Source: Enterovibrio qingdaonensis
GTDB lineage: Bacteria; Pseudomonadota; Gammaproteobacteria; Enterobacterales; Vibrionaceae
Reading direction: 5' to 3'
Assembly: GCF_028683135.1 (NCBI RefSeq)
Contig: NZ_JAJUBB010000003.1
Coordinates: 186,001 to 250,000, forward strand
DNA: 64,000 nucleotides
Shown: piece by piece, positions 46,560 to 56,511 of the stretch
How positions within the stretch are numbered: the stretch's first letter is position 1
Layout of the letters: every line of letters begins with the position of its first letter
The notes under the pieces: generated by a model
The model's database searches: none
What the model was told of the DNA's origin: nothing
What the model saw: only the letters and a program-made list of their open reading frames with translations
Made by a program: the position numbers and the translations under genes

Positions 46560-47369
46560 TTAAGCGTTGAAAACCTCTTTATTACCGTCCCCAGAAGATG
46601 AATCATCATCACCCTCTTGTGACACGGTCACTTCTATACCAACACCGAACATCTCGCGATATAGTACGCCTTTAACATTGAACATGAATGGCAATGCCCA
46701 GACGAGAGCTATACCTGCTGTGGCATAGGAAAATAGAAAAAGCACAGCGATGACGATGTAAACAAGTGTCAATGGTATCATTTTTTTTGTGATCGCTCTA
46801 AAAGAAACGATCATTGCCTCAACAGGACGTAATCGCTTCTCACAGATAAGAAGGATTGTCATGGAGAAGGCAATTCCTAGAAATATGCCTAACAAGGGTA
46901 AAATTTGATTACCAAAACTCTGTAGCGCGGAAATAAATCCCATAGCGAGAATCACGGCCACGGCATACGCCAACCCTTTTACGATATGACGAGGTTTTGT
47001 TCTAAACCCAATCGCGTGACTGAGTCCCATCAAACTCGCCCCAGCATAAAGTGGCGCACTAAACACTGTCGATGCAAATAGCGCAATCCTACCTGCCGCT
47101 AGCATATCCGGTGTCATTTGACGTTGACCGATGAACGCGGTAACCACGTGCATTGGTGAATCAACCATCAAAGAAAGGACGACAAGAAAAATGGCGAGAT
47201 TCGCACCTGCCAATACAACAGTTGCAGGTAAAAATCGCCAGAAGTGTTTTTGTGTCAGCTTAACGGCTTCTTGAACCACACTCGACGCACTAAGTTTGTA
47301 ATTACCCGTCAAAGCATTTTCAAGCGTGCCACCAACATGTAATGCGTTGCTCAATTGTTGTTTATTCAT
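46560..47369 (-). CDS. Multi-pass membrane protein of unknown function
   Basis: A 269-residue protein with about six hydrophobic segments: near 45-68 (FLPATVVLAGANLAIFLVVL), 90-115, 130-150, 150-170, 195-215 and 215-235. The C-terminus is acidic and Ser-rich. I do not recognise a characterised family. It is first in the three-gene string with the glucosaminidase and DUF2987 genes and divergent from potA. Confidence 0.65.
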   Translation of the reverse strand: MNKQQLSNALHVGGTLENALTGNYKLSASSVVQEAVKLTQKHFWRFLPATVVLAGANLAIFLVVLSLMVDSPMHVVTAFIGQRQMTPDMLAAGRIALFASTVFSAPLYAGASLMGLSHAIGFRTKPRHIVKGLAYAVAVILAMGFISALQSFGNQILPLLGIFLGIAFSMTILLICEKRLRPVEAMIVSFRAITKKMIPLTLVYIVIAVLFLFSYATAGIALVWALPFMFNVKGVLYREMFGVGIEVTVSQEGDDDSSSGDGNKEVFNA

Positions 47370-47710
47370 AGCAAAGTAACTTTTGTCTTTAGCCTAAGAA
47401 AGTTCCCCACTTATAAAGTTATAGGTGATTTTTTTAAACGCGTCTCACGCAGGTGCATTTTTAGCCAGACAGTATTGCGGCTATACTAATCGACGCTTAC
47501 GCGCCGCAATTTGAGATATGCTTCACAACGCGCCGAATTGGTCGATGTTTCTCCACATCATTGCGGCATTGGATTTTTTGGGCAAAGTTTTACTGTTAAA
47601 ACAAAAAAAAACGCTTTAACTTCATGGTTTGCACGTCTATCATGCGCCGTCTACTTTTTAGGGGAATTTTTACTAGCTAATCGCCCGTGGTGTAAGGAGA
47701 GAGAGTAGAA
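47370..47710. promoter_or_regulatory. Divergent region upstream of potA with repeated ATTGCGGC
   Basis: No convincing gene in these 341 bases. ATTGCGGC occurs at 47474-47481 and 47560-47567, and its exact reverse complement GCCGCAAT at 47503-47510. The first pair flanks TATACT (47482-47487), which could be a -10 element, although no good -35 precedes it. ACGCGCCG is also repeated (47499-47506, 47528-47535). These could be operator sites for a regulator, or alternative stems in a potA leader. Confidence 0.5.
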
Positions 47711-48826
47711 TTGAACGCAACACAACCAATGAAAAAACCCGTTGTTCAGCTTAAAGGGCTTTGTAAGAGTTTTGATGGCAAGGAGATCATTTCATCTTTT
47801 GATCTCGAGATTAACAACGGCGAGTTTTTGACAATCCTAGGTCCGTCAGGTTGTGGCAAGACCACAGTTCTTCGTTTGATTGCAGGTCTTGAAGATGCAG
47901 ACGATGGCCACATTATCCTTGACGAACAAGACGTAACCGCTATCCCCGCGGAACAACGCCACGTCAATACCGTCTTTCAGAGCTATGCGCTTTTCCCACA
48001 CATGACTGTGTTCGAAAACGTCGCTTTCGGTCTGCGCATGCAGAAAGTTGCCGAACGTGAAATCGAACCGCGTGTAATGGAAGCTCTTCGCATGGTTCAG
48101 CTTGAGAAATTTGCGCCTCGCAAACCTCATCAGCTTTCTGGCGGTCAACAACAACGTGTTGCGATTGCACGCGCGGTTGTTAACAAGCCAAAAGTACTCC
48201 TGCTTGATGAATCCCTGTCTGCGTTGGACTACAAACTGCGTAAGCAGATGCAAATGGAACTCAAGCAACTTCAGCGTAAGCTGGGTATCACCTTCATTTT
48301 CGTCACGCACGATCAAGAAGAAGCCCTTTCAATGTCAGATCGTATCATCGTAATGAAAGCCGGTAAGGTTGTTCAGGATGGTACACCACGTGAGATCTAC
48401 GAAGAGCCAGCAAACTTGTTTGTCGCGCGCTTTATCGGTGAGATCAACGTATTTGACGCACATGTAATTGCACGTATTGACGAAGAGCGTATCACCGCAA
48501 CTGTCGAAGGCCGTGAATGTCAGGTTTATTGTAAGCTGGACGTTTCGGTTGGCGATAAAGTGAAGGTACTGCTGCGTCCTGAAGATTTGCGCATTGAAGA
48601 AATCAGCGCAACTGAATCAGGTAACGGTATCGTCGGCTACGTTCGTGAACGTAACTACAAAGGTATGACGCTGGATTCGGTTCTTGAACTGGAATCAGGC
48701 ATGTCGGTGATGGTTAGCGAGTTCTTCAACGAAGACGATCCAGATGTTGACCACTCATTGGATCAGAAAGTTGCAATTACCTGGGTTGAAAGCTGGGAAG
48801 TGGTACTGCCTGATGAAGAAGATTAA
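47711..48826 (+). CDS. potA: PotA, spermidine/putrescine ABC transporter ATPase
   Basis: ATPase of the PotABCD polyamine importer. The 371-residue protein has Walker [10 protein letters not shown], signature [14 protein letters not shown], Walker [13 protein letters not shown] and the H-loop [13 protein letters not shown], then a TOBE domain (about 280-365). The signature is canonical but Walker B has DES in place of the common DEP. The start is taken as TTG at 47711 because AAGGAGA lies ten bases upstream; ATG at 47729 is the alternative. potB starts inside its 3' end. Confidence 0.95.
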   Translation: MNATQPMKKPVVQLKGLCKSFDGKEIISSFDLEINNGEFLTILGPSGCGKTTVLRLIAGLEDADDGHIILDEQDVTAIPAEQRHVNTVFQSYALFPHMTVFENVAFGLRMQKVAEREIEPRVMEALRMVQLEKFAPRKPHQLSGGQQQRVAIARAVVNKPKVLLLDESLSALDYKLRKQMQMELKQLQRKLGITFIFVTHDQEEALSMSDRIIVMKAGKVVQDGTPREIYEEPANLFVARFIGEINVFDAHVIARIDEERITATVEGRECQVYCKLDVSVGDKVKVLLRPEDLRIEEISATESGNGIVGYVRERNYKGMTLDSVLELESGMSVMVSEFFNEDDPDVDHSLDQKVAITWVESWEVVLPDEED

Positions 48827-49667
48827 TCTCCAGAACGCCATTATCGGTGTAATTGTAGGTTGGTTACTGCTGTTCGTATTTATTCCGAACATGATGATTA
48901 TCATCACCAGTTTCCTGACCCGCGACGACGCAAACCTGATCGAGATGACTTTCACCTTGAGCAATTATGCCAAGTTGATGGATCCTCTTTACGCAAAGGT
49001 TGTCTGGCATTCTTTCTATATGGCTGCCATTGCTACCATGTTGTGTTTGATGATCGGCTATCCGTTTGCCTATGTCATCGCGCGCATGCCGCAAAAATGG
49101 CGACCAATCATGCTGTTCATGGTCATTGTTCCTTTTTGGACCAATTCCTTGATCCGTACTTACGGCCTGAAAATATTTCTGGGTACCCGCGGCCTGCTTA
49201 ACGAAGGTTTGCTAACGCTTGGTTTGATCGACAAGCCATTGCGTATTATGTACACCGAATATGCCGTAATGATTGGTTTAGTCTATATCCTGCTGCCGTT
49301 TATGATTCTGCCGCTTTACTCAAGTATTGAGAAGTTGGACAACAGCTATCTTGAAGCGGCGAAAGATCTAGGCGCAAGTAAATTGCAGGCATTCATCAAG
49401 GTTATCCTGCCTTTGACAATGCCAGGCATTATTGCAGGCTGTCTTCTGGTTCTGCTCCCTGCGCTCGGCATGTTCTATGTGTCTGACCTGCTGGGTGGCG
49501 CGAAGAACCTGTTGATTGGTAACGTCATCAAGAGCCAAATTCTCAACGTACGTGACTGGCCGTTTGGTTCAGCTGCAAGTATCTCGTTGACTGTCTTGAT
49601 GGGTCTGATGCTTCTCGCCTACTGGCGTGTTGGCAAGCTAATGAACAAGAAGGTAGAGCTGGAATGA
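48813..49667 (+). CDS. potB: PotB, polyamine ABC permease
   Basis: First permease of the polyamine importer, about 284 residues and six helices. The EAA loop contact with PotA is [21 protein letters not shown]. The start at 48813 ([12 protein letters not shown]) overlaps potA by 14 bases; an open frame from 48744 would lie in potA and is not expected. Overlaps potC by four bases. Confidence 0.95.
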   Translation: MKKINLQNAIIGVIVGWLLLFVFIPNMMIIITSFLTRDDANLIEMTFTLSNYAKLMDPLYAKVVWHSFYMAAIATMLCLMIGYPFAYVIARMPQKWRPIMLFMVIVPFWTNSLIRTYGLKIFLGTRGLLNEGLLTLGLIDKPLRIMYTEYAVMIGLVYILLPFMILPLYSSIEKLDNSYLEAAKDLGASKLQAFIKVILPLTMPGIIAGCLLVLLPALGMFYVSDLLGGAKNLLIGNVIKSQILNVRDWPFGSAASISLTVLMGLMLLAYWRVGKLMNKKVELE

Positions 49668-50434
49668 GTCGTTTTTTCAAAACCAGTTTTATGTCGCTGG
49701 TCTATGCGTTTCTTTACATCCCTATCATCATTCTTATCGTTAACTCGTTTAACGAAAGTAAGTTCGGGATGGATTGGAAGGGTTTTACCACCAAGTGGTA
49801 TACCCAACTTCTGAACAATGACAGCTTGGTACAAGCGGCTGGTAACTCGCTGACAATCGCAGTTTTGTCTGCGTCAGCAGCAGCAATTATCGGTAGTTTG
49901 ACAGCGGTTGCACTTTACCGTTACCGCTTCCGTGGAAAGAACTTTGTCAACGGCATGCTGTTCGTGGTCATGATGTCGCCAGATATCGTGATGGCGATAT
50001 CACTTCTGGCATTGTTTGTATTGTTAGGCGCGCAACTTGGTTTCCTAACCTTGTTATTGTCTCACATTACCTTCTGTTTGCCGTTTGTGGTCGTGACGGT
50101 TTACAGCCGCTTAAATGGTTTCGATCTTCGCATGCTTGAAGCGGCGAAAGATTTAGCAGCAAGTGAATGGGTAATCCTAACCAAGATTATTCTTCCGCTG
50201 GCAGCACCTGCTGTCGCTGCTGGCTGGTTGCTCAGCTTTACGCTGTCGCTGGATGATGTAATCGTCAGTTCCTTTGTGACAGGCCCAAGCTACGAAATCT
50301 TACCTTTGAAGATTTATTCAATGGTTAAAGTTGGCGTATCACCGGAAGTAAACGCACTAGCAACGCTAATGCTTATCGTCTCTCTCGTACTGGTAATTTG
50401 CTCTCAATTACTGGCGCGCGATAAGGTGCGATAA
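49664..50434 (+). CDS. potC: PotC, polyamine ABC permease
   Basis: Second permease, 256 residues, six helices, EAA loop LEAAKDLAASEWVILTKIILP. Starts at the ATGA overlap with potB. A terminator hairpin follows its stop codon by six bases, so potD is partly uncoupled. Confidence 0.95.
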   Translation: MSRFFKTSFMSLVYAFLYIPIIILIVNSFNESKFGMDWKGFTTKWYTQLLNNDSLVQAAGNSLTIAVLSASAAAIIGSLTAVALYRYRFRGKNFVNGMLFVVMMSPDIVMAISLLALFVLLGAQLGFLTLLLSHITFCLPFVVVTVYSRLNGFDLRMLEAAKDLAASEWVILTKIILPLAAPAVAAGWLLSFTLSLDDVIVSSFVTGPSYEILPLKIYSMVKVGVSPEVNALATLMLIVSLVLVICSQLLARDKVR

Positions 50435-50440
50435 CTGTTT

Positions 50441-50464
50441 AGGGCAGGCCTCGCCTGCCCTTTT
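50441..50464 (+). terminator. Intrinsic terminator between potC and potD
   Basis: Stem AGGGCAGGC (50441-50449) / GCCTGCCCT (50453-50461), three-base loop, short T run TTTT. The tail is short, so read-through into potD is likely. Confidence 0.75.
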
Positions 50465-50551
50465 CTAATTTCGCATTATTCAGTCACGGCTAGCGTTGTG
50501 TAGCCGTTATCCTAACCTATCAATACCAATATAAAACTGCAGGAGTTGTCG

Positions 50552-51595
50552 ATGAAACCCTGGTCTAAGTTTGTGCTAGGCAGTTCTCTGGCCGTCTCTC
50601 TTTTCTCAAACACAGCACTTGCTGCTGATAATGAGCTTTATTTCTATAACTGGTCTGAGTACATCCCTACGGAAGTACTGGAAGAGTTTACTGAAGAAAC
50701 CGGCATCAAGGTTATCTACTCAACGTACGAATCTAACGAAAGTATGTATGCGAAACTGAAGACGCATCCAGAAGGTTATGACTTGGTTGTTCCTTCGACG
50801 TACTACGTTCAAAAGATGCGTGACGAAGGCATGCTGCAAAAGCTCGACAAATCGAAGCTGACCCATTTTGATGGCCTGGATCCGAATCAGCTTAACAAGC
50901 CGTTCGACCCAAACAATGAATACTCTGTACCCTACATTTGGGGTGCGACAGGTATTGGTGTTAATACTGACATCATCGAAAAAGACAGCGTGCATTCTTG
51001 GGCCGACCTTTGGAATCCAGAATACGAAGGTCAATTGCTGATGATGGATGATGCGCGTGAGTTCTTCCATATCGCACTGCGCAAACTGGGTTACTCTGCA
51101 AACACGCAAAATCCAGACGAAATCAAAGCAGCTTATGAAGAACTGAAGAAAATCATGCCAAACGTGCTGGTATTCAACTCAGACTTCCCGGCAAACCCTT
51201 ACATGGCTGGCGAAGTTGCGCTAGGCATGCTTTGGAATGGCTCTGCATACATCGCACGTAGCGAAGGTGCACCTGTAGACATCGTATGGCCTAAAGAAGG
51301 TGCGATTTTCTGGATGGACAGCTTGGCTATCCCTGCAACAGCGAAAAACGTCGATGCCGCGCATAAAATGATCGATTTCCTGCTTCGTCCAGAAAATGCA
51401 GCGAAATTGGCCATTGAAATTGGTTACCCAACGCCAGTGAAAGCAGCCTACCCGCTGCTGCCTAAAGCGTTTAAAGATGATCCTAGTGTTTATCCACCAC
51501 AAGATGTGATGGAAAATGGCGAATGGCAAGGCTCTGTCGGTGAAGCAAACGTGCTTTACGAAGAGTACTTCCAGAAGCTGAAAGCGGGTCAATAA
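50552..51595 (+). CDS. potD: PotD, polyamine-binding periplasmic protein
   Basis: Periplasmic receptor for spermidine/putrescine. The 347-residue precursor has the signal peptide MKPWSKFVLGSSLAVSLFSN ending near ALAADN. The mature part begins LYFYNWSEYIPTEVLEEF, typical of PotD, and TYESNESMYAKLK follows. RBS AGGAG is six bases before the ATG at 50552. A 117-base gap with a hairpin separates it from potC, so it may have extra expression of its own, as binding proteins are needed in excess. V. cholerae has two potD genes here; this window has one. Confidence 0.95.
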   Translation: MKPWSKFVLGSSLAVSLFSNTALAADNELYFYNWSEYIPTEVLEEFTEETGIKVIYSTYESNESMYAKLKTHPEGYDLVVPSTYYVQKMRDEGMLQKLDKSKLTHFDGLDPNQLNKPFDPNNEYSVPYIWGATGIGVNTDIIEKDSVHSWADLWNPEYEGQLLMMDDAREFFHIALRKLGYSANTQNPDEIKAAYEELKKIMPNVLVFNSDFPANPYMAGEVALGMLWNGSAYIARSEGAPVDIVWPKEGAIFWMDSLAIPATAKNVDAAHKMIDFLLRPENAAKLAIEIGYPTPVKAAYPLLPKAFKDDPSVYPPQDVMENGEWQGSVGEANVLYEEYFQKLKAGQ

Positions 51596-51628
51596 TCGTT
51601 AAGCGTTAATAACTCGCCTTAAATACAA

Positions 51629-51657
51629 AAAAGCGGCATTCAGTGCCGCTTTTTTTA
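51629..51657. terminator. Terminator between potD and cobB
   Basis: Stem AAGCGGCA (51631-51638) / TGCCGCTT (51644-51651), flanked by A and T runs on the two sides, so usable by both convergent genes. Confidence 0.85.
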
Positions 51658-51674
51658 TGTCTCGCCAAACCGTC

Positions 51675-52391
51675 CTACTTACCCATATTTAGCAATTCTT
51701 CGACCAGTTCCGGAACCAGCACGGTTGCTTTCCCATACCGCTTTTCATCGAACTCACTTTCGACTGCACTTGGCTCCAAATTTACTTCAATCGTTCTTGC
51801 TCCGCCTATGGAAGCTTCATGAACAAATCCCGCTGCAGGGTAAACCGCACCAGAGGTACCAATCGAAATAAATAAGTCGGCTTCCATCAATGCATCGTGG
51901 ATTTTATCCATTGCTATGGGCATCTCACCGAACCAGACCACATGTGGGCGCATCGGCGATGGGATCTGACAACAATGACACTGGTCATCTACCATGATGT
52001 CATCCGTCCAATCCAATACCTGATTAGATGTGCTGCAGCGGGCTTTTAGCAGTTCCCCATGCATATGAATGACGTTTTCGCTGCCCGCTCGTTCATGCAG
52101 ATTATCAATATTTTGCGTCACGATTGTGACCTTACCGTCTAGCTCCTTTTCGAGTTTTGCGAGTGCTTCATGTGCTGCGTTTGGCTCTACTCCCGATTGA
52201 AGCTGTCTTCGACGCGCATTGTAAAAGGTTTGGACGAGTGCAGGGTTTCTCGCAAAACCTTCTGGGGTGGCGACATCTTCGATATGGTGCTCTTCCCACA
52301 AACCATCTTGAGCGCGAAATGTTCTAATTCCTGATTCAGCGGAAATGCCTGCGCCAGTAAGAATCACGATATTTTGGTGGGGAAATTGCAT
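51675..52391 (-). CDS. cobB: CobB, NAD-dependent protein deacylase (sirtuin)
   Basis: Class III sirtuin that removes acyl groups from lysines using NAD+. The 238-residue protein has [28 protein letters not shown], the catalytic HMHGE, zinc-site cysteines in KARCSTSNQ and QCHCCQ, and [10 protein letters not shown]. Tyr and Arg of the desuccinylase type are present in YNARRRQL. Acetyl-CoA synthetase is the classical target. Confidence 0.95.
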   Translation of the reverse strand: MQFPHQNIVILTGAGISAESGIRTFRAQDGLWEEHHIEDVATPEGFARNPALVQTFYNARRRQLQSGVEPNAAHEALAKLEKELDGKVTIVTQNIDNLHERAGSENVIHMHGELLKARCSTSNQVLDWTDDIMVDDQCHCCQIPSPMRPHVVWFGEMPIAMDKIHDALMEADLFISIGTSGAVYPAAGFVHEASIGGARTIEVNLEPSAVESEFDEKRYGKATVLVPELVEELLNMGK

Positions 52392-52561
52392 TTAGAGCGT
52401 CCTATCTCGTTAATTTAATAACCTTTATAACATTGTTGGAAAGTCCATGACAGGCCAGCAATGCTAGACCATGGTCGAATTCGTACTTGCAACACGAATA
52501 ACCCAATGAAATCTAAAAAATGTCTTATATTTAATTAACGTACCAACTTTGATACTTAGAG

Positions 52562-53821
52562 ATGCTATTGCCTCGACGACTTAGCGTGATGGGAACGGTT
52601 TGTCTTACTTTACTCGCGAGCAGTTTTGCCTCAGCGAGCGATAACCTGCGCGTTAGTGGTTTTGGCAATGTTAGCGTCATTAAGTCGGGAACGGAAAATT
52701 TAGGATTCAAATACGACCTCTCTAAAGAAGCACTTTTTGATGAATGGAGTTTAAAGCCAGGTTCTTCGTTTGGCCTTCAACTAAATGCCAATATCAACGA
52801 CCAGTTCGATGCGGTCATCCAAGGTGTTCTTCAAGACAGGCTCGATAATAACCTCAATAAAACAATTACCTGGGCTTTTCTTCGTTATAGACCCACTCAA
52901 AACATCACGGTTCGCGCTGGTCGAATAGCGACCCCCATTTATATGCTTTCCGAATACAGGGACGTTGGGTTTGCGTACCTCTGGACCAAACCTATAACCG
53001 ATTTTTACTCTGCGATTCCGGTGACCTACATAGATGGTGGTGACATTGCATACAGTGCACCTCTTGGTGATGGTATTTTTGAAGCAAGACTATTTGGTGG
53101 TAGTTCAGAAGTTACGATAGAAACCATCTTTGAACCCCACAATGTTACACTGTCACCCATTATTGGTGGTAAGTTGACCTATTCACTCGAACAATGGCTT
53201 TTTTCTTCAGTCGCCGCGACCACTAAGGCAAAAGAAGGCGAGCCTGCGGCGAGCCTAACCTCAAGTTTGTCCGGAGTACCCAACCTCGAGCTACTTTGGC
53301 CTGGTGCTTCTCGTTTCTCTAACGATTTCAAATTGAGTGATACACGAATCTCTTATTACTCGCTTGGGGCTCTCTACGAAACGGGGGATTGGAACGTACA
53401 ATCAGAACTAAGTTACACCGATGCCGAATGGCCATTTTTCACTGATTTGGCAGCGGGCTACCTAAGTGTCGGACGTACCTTAAATTCCAATACCTTTTAT
53501 GGCTTCGCATCGAAATCTAAAACTATCGGTTCACTCTACGCGCTTTCTGCCCCCAGCGCATTGGGGCAATCAGTATCACAAATTGCTGATGCCTATCAGT
53601 TGATCGGTAGTAATCTGAACGCCCGATTTGTTGATCAGGAAACATTCGGGATGGGCGTTAGGTTAGATATTTCACCTCAAATCTCTTTGAAAGGACAAAT
53701 TGAACGAACATGGTTAAAGAATGACCATATTGGTGGTTGGCTGACAAGCATAAACGGCTTGAGCGCAGCTGTACCCAGTTATATTGATACCTACTCAGTT
53801 AGCTTGAGTTTCGTGTTCTGA
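52562..53821 (+). CDS. Porin-like outer membrane beta-barrel protein
   Basis: A 419-residue secreted protein: signal peptide to about residue 26 (ASSFASASD), then alternating polar/hydrophobic strands and a C-terminal phenylalanine (SVSLSFVF), as in outer membrane barrels. Segments such as ITVRAGRIATPIYMLSEYRDVGFAY resemble trimeric-porin-type proteins found beside GGDEF genes. I cannot name the substrate. The stop codon is one base from the next gene, so the three genes to 55887 form one unit. The 170 bases upstream contain the palindrome GACCATGGTC at 52467-52476. Confidence 0.8.
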   Translation: MLLPRRLSVMGTVCLTLLASSFASASDNLRVSGFGNVSVIKSGTENLGFKYDLSKEALFDEWSLKPGSSFGLQLNANINDQFDAVIQGVLQDRLDNNLNKTITWAFLRYRPTQNITVRAGRIATPIYMLSEYRDVGFAYLWTKPITDFYSAIPVTYIDGGDIAYSAPLGDGIFEARLFGGSSEVTIETIFEPHNVTLSPIIGGKLTYSLEQWLFSSVAATTKAKEGEPAASLTSSLSGVPNLELLWPGASRFSNDFKLSDTRISYYSLGALYETGDWNVQSELSYTDAEWPFFTDLAAGYLSVGRTLNSNTFYGFASKSKTIGSLYALSAPSALGQSVSQIADAYQLIGSNLNARFVDQETFGMGVRLDISPQISLKGQIERTWLKNDHIGGWLTSINGLSAAVPSYIDTYSVSLSFVF

Positions 53822-53822
53822 T

Positions 53823-54254
53823 ATGAAAAGAATAGTATTGGCACTACTCACATCGATCACCTTGTCTTGGGCCTCATTGGCTCAAGCGGGGCTCGTTGTG
53901 GTTGTCAATCAAGCTAACCCCGTTGAGTCTCTTTCCTCTCGTCAGGTTATGGATATCTACATGGGACGCTTTACCGCTTACCCAGATGGTACGTCCGCCG
54001 ATACAACTGATCTGCCTGACAACAGCCCGATAAGGGAAGATTTTTATAATAGGCTAGTCGGAAAATCCGTTGCGCAGATTAATGCGTATTGGGCAAGGCT
54101 GTTATTCACAGGAAAAGCAGAGCCCCCCGAAGCAAAACCTTCAGAGCAGGCAGTCGTGAACTATGTTCTCGAAAATCGTCACGCCATCGCATACATCAGA
54201 GAGTCAGACCTCGCTGACGGATTGAAAGTGGTATTTAGATTTGAAGATCCTTAA
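53823..54254 (+). CDS. Small PstS-like periplasmic binding protein
   Basis: A 143-residue precursor with signal peptide ending near LAQAGLVV. The mature part follows the short phosphate-binding-protein pattern: VVVNQANPVESLSSRQVMDIY, then ARLLFTG and a C-terminal AIAYIRESDL. It is only about half the size of a normal PstS, so it is more likely a sensor or partner protein than a transport receptor; there are no ABC genes nearby. Overlaps the diguanylate cyclase gene by 14 bases. Confidence 0.8.
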   Translation: MKRIVLALLTSITLSWASLAQAGLVVVVNQANPVESLSSRQVMDIYMGRFTAYPDGTSADTTDLPDNSPIREDFYNRLVGKSVAQINAYWARLLFTGKAEPPEAKPSEQAVVNYVLENRHAIAYIRESDLADGLKVVFRFEDP

Positions 54255-55887
54255 TAAGAAAATCCATATTCGCGTTGCCGGTGGTGTTGCCGGCGGAGCG
54301 GTCATCTTTTCTATCATCGCTTCGTTAATATGGTTCTATATTTCGTACCATCAAGAAGTCGACCGCTCACGCAGTCAGATTAAGCAGATTATCACCACCG
54401 TCGAACAAACAGCGTCCATCGCTCTTTACTTAGGTAATAAGGAGTTGGCCGAAGAAGTACTGAGTGGATTAGAAGCAAATGACATCATTTCAGCAGCCCG
54501 ACTCACCAGCCAAAACGGGTTGACAGCTTCATTCGAAAATCGTGATGTGATTAATCAATCTGAAACCGCGGTCGTTTTTCCGATCCTGTCTCCGTTCGAT
54601 AAATCAGAATATGTTGGTGACTTGTTGGTTTACCCTAACCAACAATACATTGAAAACAATGCAGTTTCGTTAGCGAAGATGCAGGCCATTGTCTTGGTGA
54701 CCTACTCGATCACCATCGCACTACTGACTCTGTTTATCGTGAATAAAATTCTGACTGAACCGATGAAAAATATCGCCAATCGATTTCATTTAATTGCGCC
54801 AGGCGATTCAACGCGCATTGATGTTCCCTTAGCCCACCAAAATAACGAAATTGGCGCACTCGTGAAGGATATCAATGGTCTTTTAAGTGCGGTTAATAAT
54901 CAGATAGATAACGAGCGAGAGCTTCGTGCTGAAACAGAAAACCTCTCCAAAAAATTCCGTCTAATTTTTGAACGCGCCAGTGCGGGTATTGGCTTGTTGG
55001 ATGCAAGCAATCAGCTTATCGTTGCCAACCCTGCTCTTCTTCGTCTTCTTGGCCAAACGTTTATTTTGGATACTGAGCGGTTTACTAAAACGGACTTTAC
55101 TGGATACTTTTTTGATCCTTCTGTAATTAAAGAATTTATCGAGGATTTCTGGGCAAAGCCCGGGAATCAGTTCAGCTCAATGGACGTTCAACTTCGTCAC
55201 AAAGTTAGGGCTGCAGACCGCTGGGTACACTGTCTATTTTCTAAAGTAGAAGACATTAACAACCCAGATGACAGCCTTCTAGAAGTCGTTGTTTATGACA
55301 TTACAGAGCGCGCTGAGCGCGAGCAAAACATTATTTATGAAGCCGAACATGATGCGATTACTATGCTCTTAAATCGAAGAGCTGGCATGAGTAAGTTAGA
55401 AAACTCTGTCATTGATGCAGAAAAGAAGCAGCGTAATTTTGCCATTTTAATGATAGACCTCGATGGGTTTAAGCACGTCAATGATACTTATGGTCATGAT
55501 GCGGGTGATAAGGTCATTATTGAAGTAGCAAACCGTATCAAGCAATTTTTTCGAGGTTCAGATGTGGTTGCGCGTTGGGGCGGCGATGAGTTTTTAATTG
55601 GTTTCTCTTTTAACCCTAGCTATGAAACCGCTGTTACTGACATTGCCGCAGACCTTCAGCATCAAATCTCTCTCCCTGTTAAAATTGGTCACGAGCAGAC
55701 TGCAACAGTAGGCTCAAGCATAGGTATTAGTCTGTATCCAGACAACGACAACTCCATCAGCTCTCTCATTGAAAAAGCCGATGAAGCCATGTATTTCGTC
55801 AAAAATAATGGTAAGAACTTCTTTAAGTTTTATGACGCAAATGTGGCTAAACCCATCGATAACAAAAGTCTTTCTACGCACAAATAG
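54241..55887 (+). CDS. Membrane diguanylate cyclase with periplasmic sensor
   Basis: Makes the second messenger c-di-GMP. The 548 residues contain a membrane helix (about 13-35), a periplasmic domain (36-147) that resembles the YfiN/TpbB sensor type, a second helix (148-167), HAMP (about 168-225), PAS (about 236-360) and GGDEF. The active site GGDEF is intact at 447-451 and the inhibitory site RGSD (438-441) is present. The start is a TTG at 54241 inside the previous gene; no ATG fits the helix. With the porin and small binding protein it forms a tight three-gene unit, which suggests that the binding protein controls the periplasmic domain. Confidence 0.88.
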   Translation: MKILNKKIHIRVAGGVAGGAVIFSIIASLIWFYISYHQEVDRSRSQIKQIITTVEQTASIALYLGNKELAEEVLSGLEANDIISAARLTSQNGLTASFENRDVINQSETAVVFPILSPFDKSEYVGDLLVYPNQQYIENNAVSLAKMQAIVLVTYSITIALLTLFIVNKILTEPMKNIANRFHLIAPGDSTRIDVPLAHQNNEIGALVKDINGLLSAVNNQIDNERELRAETENLSKKFRLIFERASAGIGLLDASNQLIVANPALLRLLGQTFILDTERFTKTDFTGYFFDPSVIKEFIEDFWAKPGNQFSSMDVQLRHKVRAADRWVHCLFSKVEDINNPDDSLLEVVVYDITERAEREQNIIYEAEHDAITMLLNRRAGMSKLENSVIDAEKKQRNFAILMIDLDGFKHVNDTYGHDAGDKVIIEVANRIKQFFRGSDVVARWGGDEFLIGFSFNPSYETAVTDIAADLQHQISLPVKIGHEQTATVGSSIGISLYPDNDNSISSLIEKADEAMYFVKNNGKNFFKFYDANVAKPIDNKSLSTHK

Positions 55888-55967
55888 TCAGTTGAATTAG
55901 ACTGGGTTCCCACCGCACAGCAAGCTTTGTACTATAGACAAATATTCATAAGGACATTGGAGTCACT

Positions 55968-56417
55968 ATGCACCCATTACGAGTATCTGTCCGCGCTGTT
56001 TGCTATAAAGATAACGCGATTTTACTCGCCGAGCACCGGGACGATCGCGGGTTGTGGTATATATTGCCCGGTGGTGGCATTCAGCATAACGAGACGATGG
56101 CTCAGGCATTTGACCGTGAACTACTTGAAGAAACTGGCGGTAAAGCCGTTATGGGAGACGTGCTGTTTGTGCGAGAAGTCATCGCAGATCTCCTAGATAC
56201 GACGTACCTTCCTGAACATCTGCATCAAATCGAACTCTTTGTTGAAGCAAAACACTTCGAGCAGGTTACCCAGCCTATGGCACCTGATAAAGATCAGATT
56301 GGTATGGTGTGGATGCCCTTACATCATCTACCTAACCTTCTCTTTTTCCCAAAAACGATGGTTCCTAGTCTCCAAAACAAGGTATTTGATAGGATTTATC
56401 AAGGGCATATCCTCTAG
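55968..56417 (+). CDS. Nudix hydrolase
   Basis: A 149-residue Nudix protein, cytoplasmic. The Nudix box is seen as GGGIQHNETMAQAFDRELLEE plus TGG, close to GX5EX7REUXEEXGU. Substrate unknown; nucleoside diphosphate derivatives are typical. RBS GGAG precedes the ATG. It stands alone, 80 bases after the cyclase gene. Confidence 0.85.
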   Translation: MHPLRVSVRAVCYKDNAILLAEHRDDRGLWYILPGGGIQHNETMAQAFDRELLEETGGKAVMGDVLFVREVIADLLDTTYLPEHLHQIELFVEAKHFEQVTQPMAPDKDQIGMVWMPLHHLPNLLFFPKTMVPSLQNKVFDRIYQGHIL

Positions 56418-56511
56418 TTTTGTCTGACCTAACTGGCTAGACCATTAAAATCGACTTAGTCAGTTACAATGCGAGCCAAGTTAAACTGTGTCCAACCACC
56501 AGAAAAAGAAC

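Noticed and set aside
47511-47708. 65-codon plus-strand frame upstream of potA
   Set aside because: No ribosome site, odd composition and it overlaps the repeat region; read as leader or promoter DNA.
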